Positions 12,981 through 22,918 of a stretch of 64,000 nt of DNA are shown here, in pieces. The first letter of the stretch is position 1. Each line of letters starts with the position of its first letter. Origin of the DNA: Chaetorhynchus papuensis (Eukaryota; Chordata; Aves; Passeriformes; Rhipiduridae); contig VWYX01000795.1 in the NCBI GenBank assembly GCA_013396525.1, forward strand, positions 248,001 through 312,000, given 5' to 3'. The position numbers were made by a program, and so were the translations under genes. Under the pieces are notes generated by a model. The model did no database searches and was not told the DNA's origin. It saw nothing but the letters and a program-made list of their open reading frames with translations.

Positions 12981-14029
12981 AAGAGATCATCTTTTTTTCT
13001 TTCAAACTAAATTGAGCTCTAAAGCCAGCAGTTATCACACATGCTTCCCACCTTCATAAAATTACTTTGTGTAACTCCAAATTTTCTGCTCAATAAATAT
13101 CATTTTGATATTTTTATCTCTTTTGTAGAAAAATAAGTGTATTTGGAAGTGAACATTTTTTCACTCTGAAATCTTTTTTTTAAGAGCTCCAAACAGCAAT
13201 CCACCGAAATCTGCATCCATTTAAGAAATACATTTGACTAGTGCACTCTTCCTCCTAGAGACAGCTGTTCAACAAATGTTTTTGAACAGTTCTCATGAAA
13301 TCTAGATGGGGAGTTATGAGGAAATAAGTATTGTCTTTACAATCAGGAAAGTTTAATTGTTAGAAAGCTTTAACTATAACATGTATGTCATCTCCATCAA
13401 GAGACAAAAGTTGATGTATCCTACCCCCCTTGCTTCATATGCTCACTAAAACAACATAAAAGGGGTAAAATTTCATTAGTGGTGGCAGATTTTGTGCGAT
13501 ATGATAAAGCTTATGCCCAGAGCTCTTCTTTCTTTCCCAAATATACTCAGAAACCATACCCTAATCTCTTAAAATTCGTAAATATTTATCTATTAAATAC
13601 AGTATTAGCCACTTGCAAGGGTAAATCTGCTTCTCTAGCACTCATCTTCCCCTTTTGTGTCAGTATGGGAGAGTAAGAGTGAAGTGGGACTCCTTCAGGG
13701 AGAGGCATCTTTTTAAGTAAAGTTCACTGAGATGTTTACAGGGCAAACATTAAAAGATATTTTAAAAGAATATTTCTTTTGCATCTTCTATTCATGATGT
13801 CTTAGTCCTGTACTGCACTGAGATCAAAATGCAACGTAAGTAGAAGGATCTGCCACAGTCCTTTCCACCTCAAAAGAAGATGTCTTTCTCTCTCTTTTAT
13901 TTCCCAGCCATTACCATTTCAGCAGAGTGTCTTTATGAGGTAATCAAAAGAAAACATCCCGGAAATTTCTGACATAACTTCACTTTTTTTTCCCCCCATC
14001 TCAAACAAGGGCCAGATGCACACTCTGAG

Positions 14030-14350
14030 ACTTGAGTCATAGTGAGGGGCTTTTTGGTTATTTAATTACAGTTTTTAATTAATGTGAGAAAGCTTAATTG
14101 ATCCTAAACGGTGGTGGCGGTTGACAAATTACAAGAGCACTCCATGCCCACAGAAGATCTAATGCTGCAAGGAAAGCACGGGGAATCAAGACTCATTCCA
14201 TCAGTTACATTTCAAAGAAATAGTTTTTCCAAGTGTCTTTGTGCATGTGGGATTACTACCATCTTTGAAGTTTAAATCATTTTTAAGATCTGGCTAGGGG
14301 CAAATTAGATAAGAAGGTGGCTGTGCAATTAAATTAATAATTTGGAAAGC
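14030..14350. promoter_or_regulatory. Candidate conserved noncoding element (homeodomain-site rich)
   Basis: This AT-rich block carries repeated homeodomain-type cores: TTAATTA at 14062-14068, TTAATTAA at 14075-14082, CTTAATTGATC near 14093, and CAATTAAATTAATAATTT at about 14326-14343. It is free of repeats and coding potential and has the texture of a developmental enhancer. This is an inference from motif clustering only; conservation cannot be checked here. Confidence 0.3.
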
Positions 14351-14499
14351 TCATACGGTTACGAGATCCAAATACTTAATCCTGATAAAATGCTGCCAAC
14401 ACTTTAAAGAGGTGTACTGACTTATTTTATTTTACCTATAAATTTTTTTGCTGACAGATTTGGTAGGTGCATGATTCAGCACTTAGCAGTGGTGACATG

Positions 14500-15020
14500 A
14501 TTCACCCAGGTTTCGGAGCAGTTGTCCCAGATGAAGGCTGCAGCAAAGATTCATCTCTCTGAACCCACTTCCACAGCACTTGGCCACATCCACAGCACAG
14601 CTTGGACAGACTTGCTGAGCCAAAACTTGGTGCTGTTTCCCAGCTCAGCCTACTGGAGCAGTGGCCAAAAACACCTGCTTGAGGTGGTGCCAGACCCACT
14701 GAGTCCCACACAAGATCCATTCCTGTCCTCCCCCTCACACCCACAGCAGGGCCCCCAGGCAGCTGTGCCTGGTGCTGGACGTCCCTGGGCAGGAGGAGCT
14801 GCACCGCAGCCGGGGGCTGGCACTGGGGACAGGCTCAGGGACAGATGCTCTGGCAGCAGGGGATTCACAGCAGGGGATTCACAGCCTCTCCCACGGCTCA
14901 GGCTTCCCCGTGCCATCCTCACCACATTGTCTGGCACGGCTGCCACACGCCTTCATCACCTGAGCCAATGCCTGCCCCCACCACCGAGCCCGGTGCAGGA
15001 TTACTGCACAGGGCTGTGCT
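14500..15020. other. GC-rich patch with overlapping spurious frames
   Basis: The local composition changes sharply to GC-rich, with runs such as CCCCC and CAGCAGGG. Plus-strand frames of 166, 63 and 120 codons and minus-strand frames of 74-100 codons overlap each other, which is typical of stop-poor GC-rich DNA and not of a gene. A 14-bp tandem duplication (AGCAGGGGATTCAC, 14855-14882) lies within it. It could be a small CpG-poor regulatory region or a processed fragment of something I do not recognise. Confidence 0.5.
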
Positions 15021-15651
15021 AACTCGACAGGTCTGTCGTGATGGACTGTCAGATCCTGTCGCTGAATCTCCTTTTAGATTATGTGGGTTTTGCTTGTCAA
15101 TCACTCTTACTGACAAAGAAATCAAATCTCTCCACAGAGCCAAGTGGTTTTGTAAAGTATGTTCTGAATCATATCAACCAGATGCCTTTATAAAGCTGCA
15201 TTTGTGACCAAGACTTGACAAAAGACAGGGAGTTGCAAATTAATGTATATTTTAACCTTTAAACCCCTTGAAAAGTCAGCTAACTGTACAGAGCAATGGT
15301 GGGCAGGTGAAAAAAGGGTATTATTTGAGCTTGTGCATGTAAATCTTAATTTCAGTGAAAAACTTGAACAAAAGTAGTCTCATTTTTAAAGAAAAACAAA
15401 ACAAAAATACCCGTGTTCATGTTTGCAAGAAGAGCCAAAGCTTGGTGCAAACTCCTTTCACAAAGCCTTTGGGAGCTGAGCCCCATTTGAGCAGCAAGTG
15501 TTCGAGGTGATTCACTGTGATTCACTCCAGAAGTTAGATACCTGTGGTATTTTGAAAAGCTTACTGTGTGATAGTTTGCATCCTCAGATGCCTGAATATT
15601 TTTAGACATCTACCCTGATTTGCCTGTCGTATGCACACAGTTAAGGTGTGG

Positions 15652-15775
15652 CATTATCCCATTTTCTGTATCTGGAAATGAAGGTGCACAGAAGTTGAAT
15701 CATTTACCCAAGGAAGCACACAGGAACAGTCCCACTGGGTTGGAGCAAAGAACCACTTACCCAGGATTGTCCTGA
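15652..15775 (-). mobile_element. MIR-type (CORE-SINE) relic
   Basis: Read on the plus strand, the order of blocks matches the reverse complement of the MIR core and 3' region: ATTATCCCATTTT, then GGAAATGAAGGTGCACAGA, GTTGAATCATTTACCCAAGG, CACACAGG, and GGAGCAAAGAACC. These correspond to the familiar ATTATCCCCATTTTACAG, GAAACTGAGGCACAGAG, CTTGCCCAAGG and CACACAG blocks of mammalian MIR and its amniote relatives. Divergence is high, as expected for a SINE that predates the bird-mammal split. A consensus donor-like site (TGG|GTAAGT on minus) falls inside it, presumably by chance. Confidence 0.75.
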
Positions 15776-18700
15776 ATGGTGTCAGCAATGAAGGCTCAGG
15801 ACAATGCTGTAAGTAATGTGCCTTGAGCTGTGTTTCCCCTCTTTTGCCTTCACAGCTCCTACTGACCATTACTGTAGGGAATTTTTGAGACAGGGTTGCC
15901 TCCAGCAGACCGTGTTCAACACCCATCAACAGTGAGCTATTGGCCAACAGTGGATCAAATCCAAATTTTTAGCCTCCTGCCTCATGGGTTGTATCCTTGT
16001 AAAGGCTGTCTGAAGTCTGGAATCAAGTTCACCTTAAGACTGAAATCTCCTGAAAATGAAAGCATAAAATGACTGTCCCCTGAGAATTTGGACACACAGC
16101 TCAGCCTGGCTTCAGGGACACAAGGTTTTCATGTGGGCTCTCTCACAGAATTTAAATTTTCCATCTGGAACCTGGCTCTACCAAGGTGAACAGAAGTGTT
16201 ACAAAACCCCACAGAGCCAGCTGTGCATTTAAGTTTGAAATCTGTGAGACTGAGCAGCGTGAGTCACTTATCGCAATTGTTACATTCAACACGTCCCACA
16301 AGAGGAACCACGGAGACCTTTCAAGAGCACTTCAAGGTTTGCCTTGCTGCAGTGCCTGTTGCAGAGGACTGCATTTCCCATTGTAATGTACTGCTTTAGA
16401 ATGAATCCCAACAAAGAAGAAACGTCTTAAGCTACTGCGGTATTATAATTTTAGTAAATATTTTCCTTGTTTCCCTAGTACTCCGTGCAAGCAGAGCAAG
16501 GCAGGAGTCGCTGCAAGCAACATCAGCTAACAACAGCAACCGAGAGAATGAATGGATTTACCTGCCGGGCACCACTCACTCATCAGCTTGGCTTTCAGTT
16601 TCCTTAAACACCCACTAACGATTAGCAGCACTTTACATGCCCACTAAAAAGAAAAAGCACAATTCTGAGGAACTAGCTGTATTGCATCTTATAGAACATT
16701 TGTGGCAGAGGGAGGGGTAGGTTTTGCAACTCCTTCCAGGAAAACCAATGCTTTCACTTAAAGAAAAGAGTCAGAAAACCACAGGGTGAGAAACAGAGGA
16801 CAGGTGGGGATGACACTGCAGCAGCACAGATCCTTGGAAGCTGGATAAGGTGACAGGAGCACCTCAATCCTCCAAAGTGCTAAGAGCCTCCATTCTTGCC
16901 GGGGTTAATGGACACCCAAATTCCTGAAGGAGAAGAAATATTTCGAAACTAAAAACTCTTTTACTCAGCTCTTCCTTTTTACTAAAGCAAAAAATCACTG
17001 AGTTCAAAATCAGTGAAAAGCTGATCCAACAGCTTATGCAAGTGAGTTTCTTGCCAAAGGAAGGAGTGCTAGAACAAATGAATAGCTTAAAGTAAAATGG
17101 GGATACGGTGGTAACATCTACAATGTTTTAATGACGTGTCTGAGCCCATTAAAAACAGCATATTTCTTACTCGAGTATGGAATTGAAACGAGTATTTGTA
17201 TTTTAAAACTAAAAGCAAAAGTTAAACTTCATTTTGTAAATTATTAAGCAGTTAAATTTATTTTTAGAAATAAAATGAAATGTAAAGGTTATGTTTATAT
17301 AGCACAATGCAGTATCATGTAAAAATGCCCTTACACTGAATGATGGAGAGGGTACTGCCAAGGGAGCAAGGAGACATTCAATGCAAATAAAACCTGCTGC
17401 TGCTTAGGAAGGACAGTGAACCAAGGCAGAGTCACACTGTGAGGGCCAGGTCCCTTCTAGAATCAGAATTAGCTTGCAGGCAACTGGTGCCAAAATTTCT
17501 GGATGGCAATGCCCTTTGTAATCCTGAAGGAGGCTACATTCACTTAGACACTTCCTCTAAACCCCATTCTAGTTTGCAGAGGTTTTCAAGCAGTCTTTCC
17601 AGACACTGTGCTTGGGTTTCCCTCTGCCATTATATTCCTCTGTACACGATTCAACACTGAAGGGGGAACGAGTTCATAAAATGCAACTGATGCTTGCTAA
17701 AGCTCAAAAATTTGGGGTACTTCAAAAACAAGCAACCAGAAAAAGGATCATGTTAAGAGTTCTTGTGAGAATCTGCACTGCTTAAAAAATCCATGTCGGC
17801 AGTCCCTGTGGTAGAACTGGCCAGTAAACTCCATTTAGAGCCAAAACTCTCTTGTCTGCTCAGACCTTCACCTTGACAGATGTCCTTTCACCTCCATCTT
17901 CAATGTTAATTCTTAGGGGCTGCTAGTACAAACCTAAAAATAGACACTGAGTGAACTGCCACCTTCATAAACACATGAACATCTCAGGCAGCACAGCAGG
18001 AGGGGGTTGATTTGAGTGATAACTTTGCAGCCCTCCCTGTTAGCAAAGCAACCTGGCTGGGGTCTCCATCCCTTGGGGGGCCTGAGCAGGATGTCACATG
18101 CCAGTCACACTGTGCTGGGTTCTGCTGGAAATGCTTGGGAGTGAAAGTGTTTCACAGAGAGGACTGTTGAAATGAAGATGCTTTATACAAGGGAAAATAC
18201 AAGAGGTGGGAATATGTGGATGAGCTAAGGGAGAAAAATTAAAAGGTAAACTCGACATGCATGTGCATACTTTTTAATACAATTTTTATAATATTTCTGT
18301 GAAAGACAGCCATCATTTTTCAATGTACTCTATAGATTGTCCTTGCAAAGAGATTTGCACTTTCTTACTCTTTCTCCAGTTAGGTGTTGCCTCAGTTACC
18401 TTCCTCCTGAGAGCCCAACAAGCAAAAATACTGTCTTCTATAATCTCACCTGTATCTATTTTGCCTTCACTTGCCTCAGCCCCCCAAAGTGAAGTCCCAA
18501 GATACCCTGGTTAGAGGCTGGAGAAGAAGCAAAGATCATGGTAAGACTCAGGGCTAATTCTCCCAATGAGACCAACATATTTCCCCATCTTCTGCCCCTA
18601 AGGTCTTCTGAAAGTCACCATGCAGATGTAGAAAACCTCACCAACAACCTCCCTGTGCAACAGTCCTACCTCCTTGCCCTACAGGCATAACCACAGGCAA

Positions 18701-18834
18701 ATAGCTAACATCTACCCACGAAGTTTTGCTAGCCTCCAACTTCAAGATATTTGAAAAACAGAGAACAGCAATTAAGATAGATTAGTTTCCCACAATAAAG
18801 AAAAAAATTATTTAACTAGAAGCAGAGGACTTAC
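15776..18834. other. Noncoding stretch, no gene recognised
   Basis: No repeat or gene was recognised. The segments at about 16440-16660 and 17100-17300 are repeat-free AT-rich blocks with enhancer-like texture, but the motif evidence is weak. The short open frames (66-73 codons) have no recognisable features. Confidence 0.55.
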
Positions 18835-19026
18835 CTTATTTGCTCTGACCCAGGCCCACATTTTTCACTGTCTCCAAAGCATAAAGTTGCATTACTTTTT
18901 GGAAGTGCTGTAGAAATACTGCTCAGGCACATCTTCAGCATCTTCCTTTTCTCACTTTTCACAGCTAACCTCATTTATAACTGGAAGAACTGGTTTCCTC
19001 TTTGGAGATGGCAGCTAATGTAATTG
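18835..19026 (-). other. Candidate start-codon exon (192 nt), protein not recognised
   Basis: On the minus strand a strong acceptor (a T-rich tract ending ATTTTTTGCAG) opens a 192-nt segment that closes at a perfect AAG|GTAAGT donor. An ATG at 18974-18972, directly preceded by an in-frame TAA, opens a frame that stays open for 46 codons plus two bases to the donor. The peptide starts MRLAVKSEKRKMLK and ends KCGPGSEQI. The layout (noncoding first part, ATG, open to the donor) is that of an exon carrying the translation start. The basic N-terminus is neither a signal peptide nor a family I know. It may be a lineage-specific gene, a lncRNA exon, or chance. Confidence 0.3.
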
Positions 19027-19134
19027 CTGCAAAAAATAAAAACAACACTGGAAAGAATGGCCCAAAGCCCCAACAACATCGAAAGTCACAGATGTGACAA
19101 AAAGAAAGGCAGGTCATGTTTTAGAAGTAGAGTT

Positions 19135-19148
19135 AAAAAAAAAAAAAA
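19135..19148. repeat. Poly-A homopolymer (14 bases)
   Basis: There is an uninterrupted A run with no recognisable retroposed sequence upstream. Confidence 0.9.
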
Positions 19149-19559
19149 GGTGGGTTTTCATTAATTATGGAAAACAGATACGTACCACGTGAGGACATAG
19201 CATATGATAGGGATCAATCACTATCCTCTAGCTCCTATTTCCTTTTGTGAACTTTCCTTCTGTTTGTAGCAGTGTGCAGGCTTCTACAGGCTACTTGAAC
19301 ATTTTCTTCTTGCATCTTCCTATTTCCACAAGATCAATTCAGCAGAGGCATTTCCACTCTCAGCAAAAGCAGACTGTTCCTGTTTGTATCAGGCAAAGCA
19401 GATGGAGAAAACAAATCATTAATTTATGACTTAGAAGATACATTTGTATGACAGGACTTTGTAACACCCTACACTTCTTTTGAATTTAATTTTTTATGAC
19501 ATTTATGAACAGATAGGAAAGTAAAATTAGAAACAGGAGATTCCTCACAGCAGCAGTAT

Positions 19560-20369
19560 TCTGTCCTCAATCCTCATGTTGCAATTACAGATCCTCTTCT
19601 GCCAGGAGCAGTTCCAGGAAAGGCTGTTCCTGCTTCCTGCTATTCCCAGCACCCTGACATCGGTGTGTAATGGATCAGGGCTGTCTGCTGGGCAAGGAGG
19701 GGTACAGATGGCATTCTGGGGGCAACACCACCTTTACTCAGCTCAGCAGCAGCAGCAGAGCTGCATGTCCAGCCGTGGCCTCGGCCAGCAGGAATCAGTC
19801 TAGTCCAGAGATCCCATCTCTTCTGTGGTTCAGGATGGTGCCCAGCAGCATTTGGATACACCTGCCATGTCCTGCACATGAGTATTGCCCTCTCTTGCTG
19901 GCCAGGGCCTGGGAATGAGCATTTGGAACAACTGCCAAGTGCCCTGGGCTATTGGAGAGATCCAGTTGCCTGTGACAGCTCCACAAGAGTAGGGCTGCTC
20001 TCTTGCAAATAGCCTGGGATCTCCCTGTCTTACACTTGCAAGGCTTCCCAGTGGCCCTGGGAGGAGAGGAGTGGTCAGAAACATTGCTTGTCATGCTTAA
20101 ACAAGGCAGGGTCTCTCCATGTCCACAGCTGAACTATTCCCAGAGCAAAAGCATGTGCTTTCTCACTGATCCCACAACTCCTCTAACAGCTTCACACAGC
20201 AAATGATCCGTGTGGCTCTGAGTGCTTTGGGTAGCCCTTTGGGCTTTTTTATGGACCTCTGTGCATCACAGTTATCAATCAGCGCTGACACAGAGACAAG
20301 GTTATGGGTGTATGTATTCTTTGGAAGCCAGATCTGATTATTGGTTTTGTTTGTAAAACTGCTCCAATT
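19560..20369. other. GC-richer unique patch, no gene recognised
   Basis: The composition is GC-richer up to about 20200, with a short CAGCAGCAGCAGCAG tract near 19745. Overlapping open frames of 67-99 codons on both strands are spurious by the same argument as at 14.5 kb. No promoter elements or splice pairs convincing enough to call a gene were seen. Confidence 0.5.
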
Positions 20370-20690
20370 GTGGAAATTGTGACAGGCTTTAAGAGGGCAA
20401 TTTAATTTTTTTAAGTTGGATGAAGCGGTTGCTGGTTTTAGTTAATTGCCAACTCTATTTTTCAGTACCAAACAGAAAACAAATTCTGTTCTATTTCCCA
20501 TAATGAGCCAATTCCAATTAGGGTGATTACCACGGGATAATTGTAGACTACCTATGGTTAATTAGGGCTGCGCTGTGTGTTTACAACACTCCAGAAGCAT
20601 AAATATTTAATGATAACCACAGCTTCATACATCGTTACCACTTAATTTAATATATTACATCATTATTATTGGGAGGGTTGGAGACAAGAA
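20370..20690. promoter_or_regulatory. Candidate conserved noncoding element
   Basis: This repeat-free, AT-rich block is dense in homeodomain-type sites: TTAATTG (20442-20448), CAATTAG (20515-20521), GGGATAATTG (about 20533-20542), TTAATTAG (20558-20565) and CTTAATTTAA near 20641. No frame is open for long. It has the strongest enhancer-like texture in the window. This is an inference from motif density; vertebrate alignment would decide it. Confidence 0.4.
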
Positions 20691-22770
20691 AAGCAAAACC
20701 TTGAAACATGATCAGAAAAGCTGCAAAGGGCTCTTTCCCCAGTAGTAAATCACCCTTCCTGATAATGTCATTATGCTGAAAGATTCTCTTTTTTTAGGTC
20801 AGCTTGTGTTCACTCAGCAGGAAAAACAAGTGCACATCACCAGCTCTTGAACTCTGAGCTAACGGGAAGCAGAAAAGCAAAGTGAGATGAGAGATGGTGG
20901 TGGACTCAGTCCTCTCCATACAGCCCTGTCTTCCTGGGGCACCATGCTGGTGGGACACTGGGCACTCACTCTGCATTTTCACGCTGCTGAAAAACACTTC
21001 ATGAAGCACAAGTATTCTTATCAGGATTAGAAAGAGGAAAAAATAATAAATATATGCAAATTTTGCTTGGTGTGAAATGCTGTCTGGTCTCCTTGGAAAT
21101 GTGGGTGTCCTTCATTTAGTCATTATTTCATTGAAAATGTGACATCATGAGCAAGAAGAGAAAGTGAAAGCAAGCATTTGACTCCAGGACATGGAGAAAT
21201 ACACAGGAAATTCCATCTGCAATTAGAACTAAGATTGGGAATATAAAACTCACAGAAACCCCTCAATTCTCTAAATGACCCCTTAAATTTGTCCAACATG
21301 CAGAAATTAGCATTTAATAGAGCAAAGAATATTCCCCAAAGCATGTCCATGTGTGGGGTATGAGCAAGTGCAGTTTGCCAGTTGTGTAGAATAACTCTTA
21401 ATCTGTTAAAGTCTTTCCTTAAATGTACAGAAGTTCAGAATCCCCATCCCAGACAACAGGGAAAAAATTTAAAAATCAGTTCCTTCCTCTTCCTTATAGA
21501 AGAAAATACTGATGTCTAATCTGGTTTTGGTGTGAGCATTCATCGTGGTTTCCAGCCTTATCACTACTTCATGATAATATAGTCTCATTCATCTGTAAAG
21601 AAAATGTTTAGTCAAATTTTTAGTTTATAACCTTTCTCACAAAACAGCCCTAACACAGCAGCTGAGTTAATAACTCCTGTTGCCACTCTCCTTCAGGATA
21701 ACCTCCCATTCAAGTGACAAATGTGACAACTGGTGATTTTTTTCCTCCCTTTAAATTCTGTTTTCTGAGTTATACTATAACTGATATGGAAGCATCTTTC
21801 TCAAACACCTCTGGTGTTCCTCAAAATGGAAAACTCAGTTTGCAGCACAGCTAGGGAAAGCTTCCCTGTGTGTCTGCCATGCCAATATTAATGGACATTT
21901 TTGCTGCCAATCATCTTCCATCGATTTCCAGCCAAGACAATAAATCAGACCCATATTTTTATTAAATCCCTGAGTATAACTCAACAGTTAGAGGAAACTA
22001 CAAGAGTTACAGACATCCATGGTAATAATACTGCTTTATTCACACTCTGCATCTAACCACTGGGTTGTACAAACTGTGCTTCATCTGCCCCATTTTCTGT
22101 GGAAGCAGGAAAAGGGTGGGAGTTCTGTCAGCAATTTGTATCTCCTCTGGAGCTGGCTGCAGTACTTTGGTTGACCTATGTCAGTGACTCCAGGTCTCCT
22201 ATTTTCACATAGCCTCTGGGTCTATCCCAAACATGAATCACTGTTGGCGAAAAAAGTCCATGTGCATTCCCTGGCTTGTTAACACCCTCTTATCCCTCAT
22301 GAAGAATTATTTCAGACTTATTTCACAATCCCTAAATATAGTATAATCATGTGTACAGTTTTGGTGGTTATCAAGAAATCTTCAAATCCACAAAATATTT
22401 TAAAGTCATACTGCAAGAAGCCTGAAGCAGCCTTATTGCCACCTTTGTGGTGCCCAATTCATCTTTGAAACAGCAAATTATGACAATTTATACACAAACT
22501 TTTTGTTATATTTTGATTACTGATGCTAATGAAGTTGCAAGTGATTTGGGGTTTTTGCCATTTTCAAAAACCCTCCCATAACAAATATTTTAGATTCTGT
22601 CTAGCCAGCTGCCAAAAGCTATCATCCACCTGTGTCAATTTTATCAACTGAGTTAGGACTGTCTTTGAGGGAATTTAAGAGACACTAAAGACTGAAACTG
22701 TGGGGCAGCATTAAAAACACTTACATCATGGACTGCACTGTGTTTTTAAACTACCATATGTATTCAGTAT
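20691..22770. other. Noncoding stretch, no feature recognised
   Basis: The sequence is unique. The open frames of 71-75 codons have no family features. No repeat, RNA gene or splice-bounded open segment stood out. Confidence 0.6.
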
Positions 22771-22918
22771 TCACAGAATCACAGCATCCCAGAATATGCG
22801 GAGTTAGAAGTGACCCACAAGGACCATCAAGTCCAACACTTTGCCCTGCACAGGACCATGCCCAAGAGTCACACCATGTTCCTGAGAACACTGTCCAAAC
22901 ACTGCTTGAACTCTTCAA
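22771..22918 (-). mobile_element. CR1 LINE 3' tail fragment
   Basis: Read on plus, the segment is the reverse complement of a CR1 3' end: it starts TCACAGAATCACAG, passes through AGTGACCCACAAGGACCATC and AAGTCCAACAC, and ends near CTGCTTGAACTCTT. Only ~150 bp are kept. A 9-bp direct repeat AGTATTCAC occurs at 22766-22774 and 22947-22955, but CR1 elements usually lack target duplications and the right copy is not flush with the fragment, so this may be coincidence. Confidence 0.93.

Larger units (their letters stand above)
12801..15651. other. Noncoding stretch with inverted repeat, candidate element and GC-rich patch
   Basis: No gene was recognised. The stretch contains the inverted repeat at 12929-12980, an AT-rich candidate regulatory block at 14030-14350, and a GC-rich patch at about 14500-15020 in which several overlapping frames on both strands are open (up to 166 codons) without recognisable motifs. 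Confidence 0.55.

Noticed and set aside
14522..15022. 166-codon plus-strand open frame, the longest in the window
   Set aside because: It lies in a GC-rich patch where frames on both strands are open at once, has no domain or codon pattern, and is Pro/Gly/Ala-rich as expected from composition.
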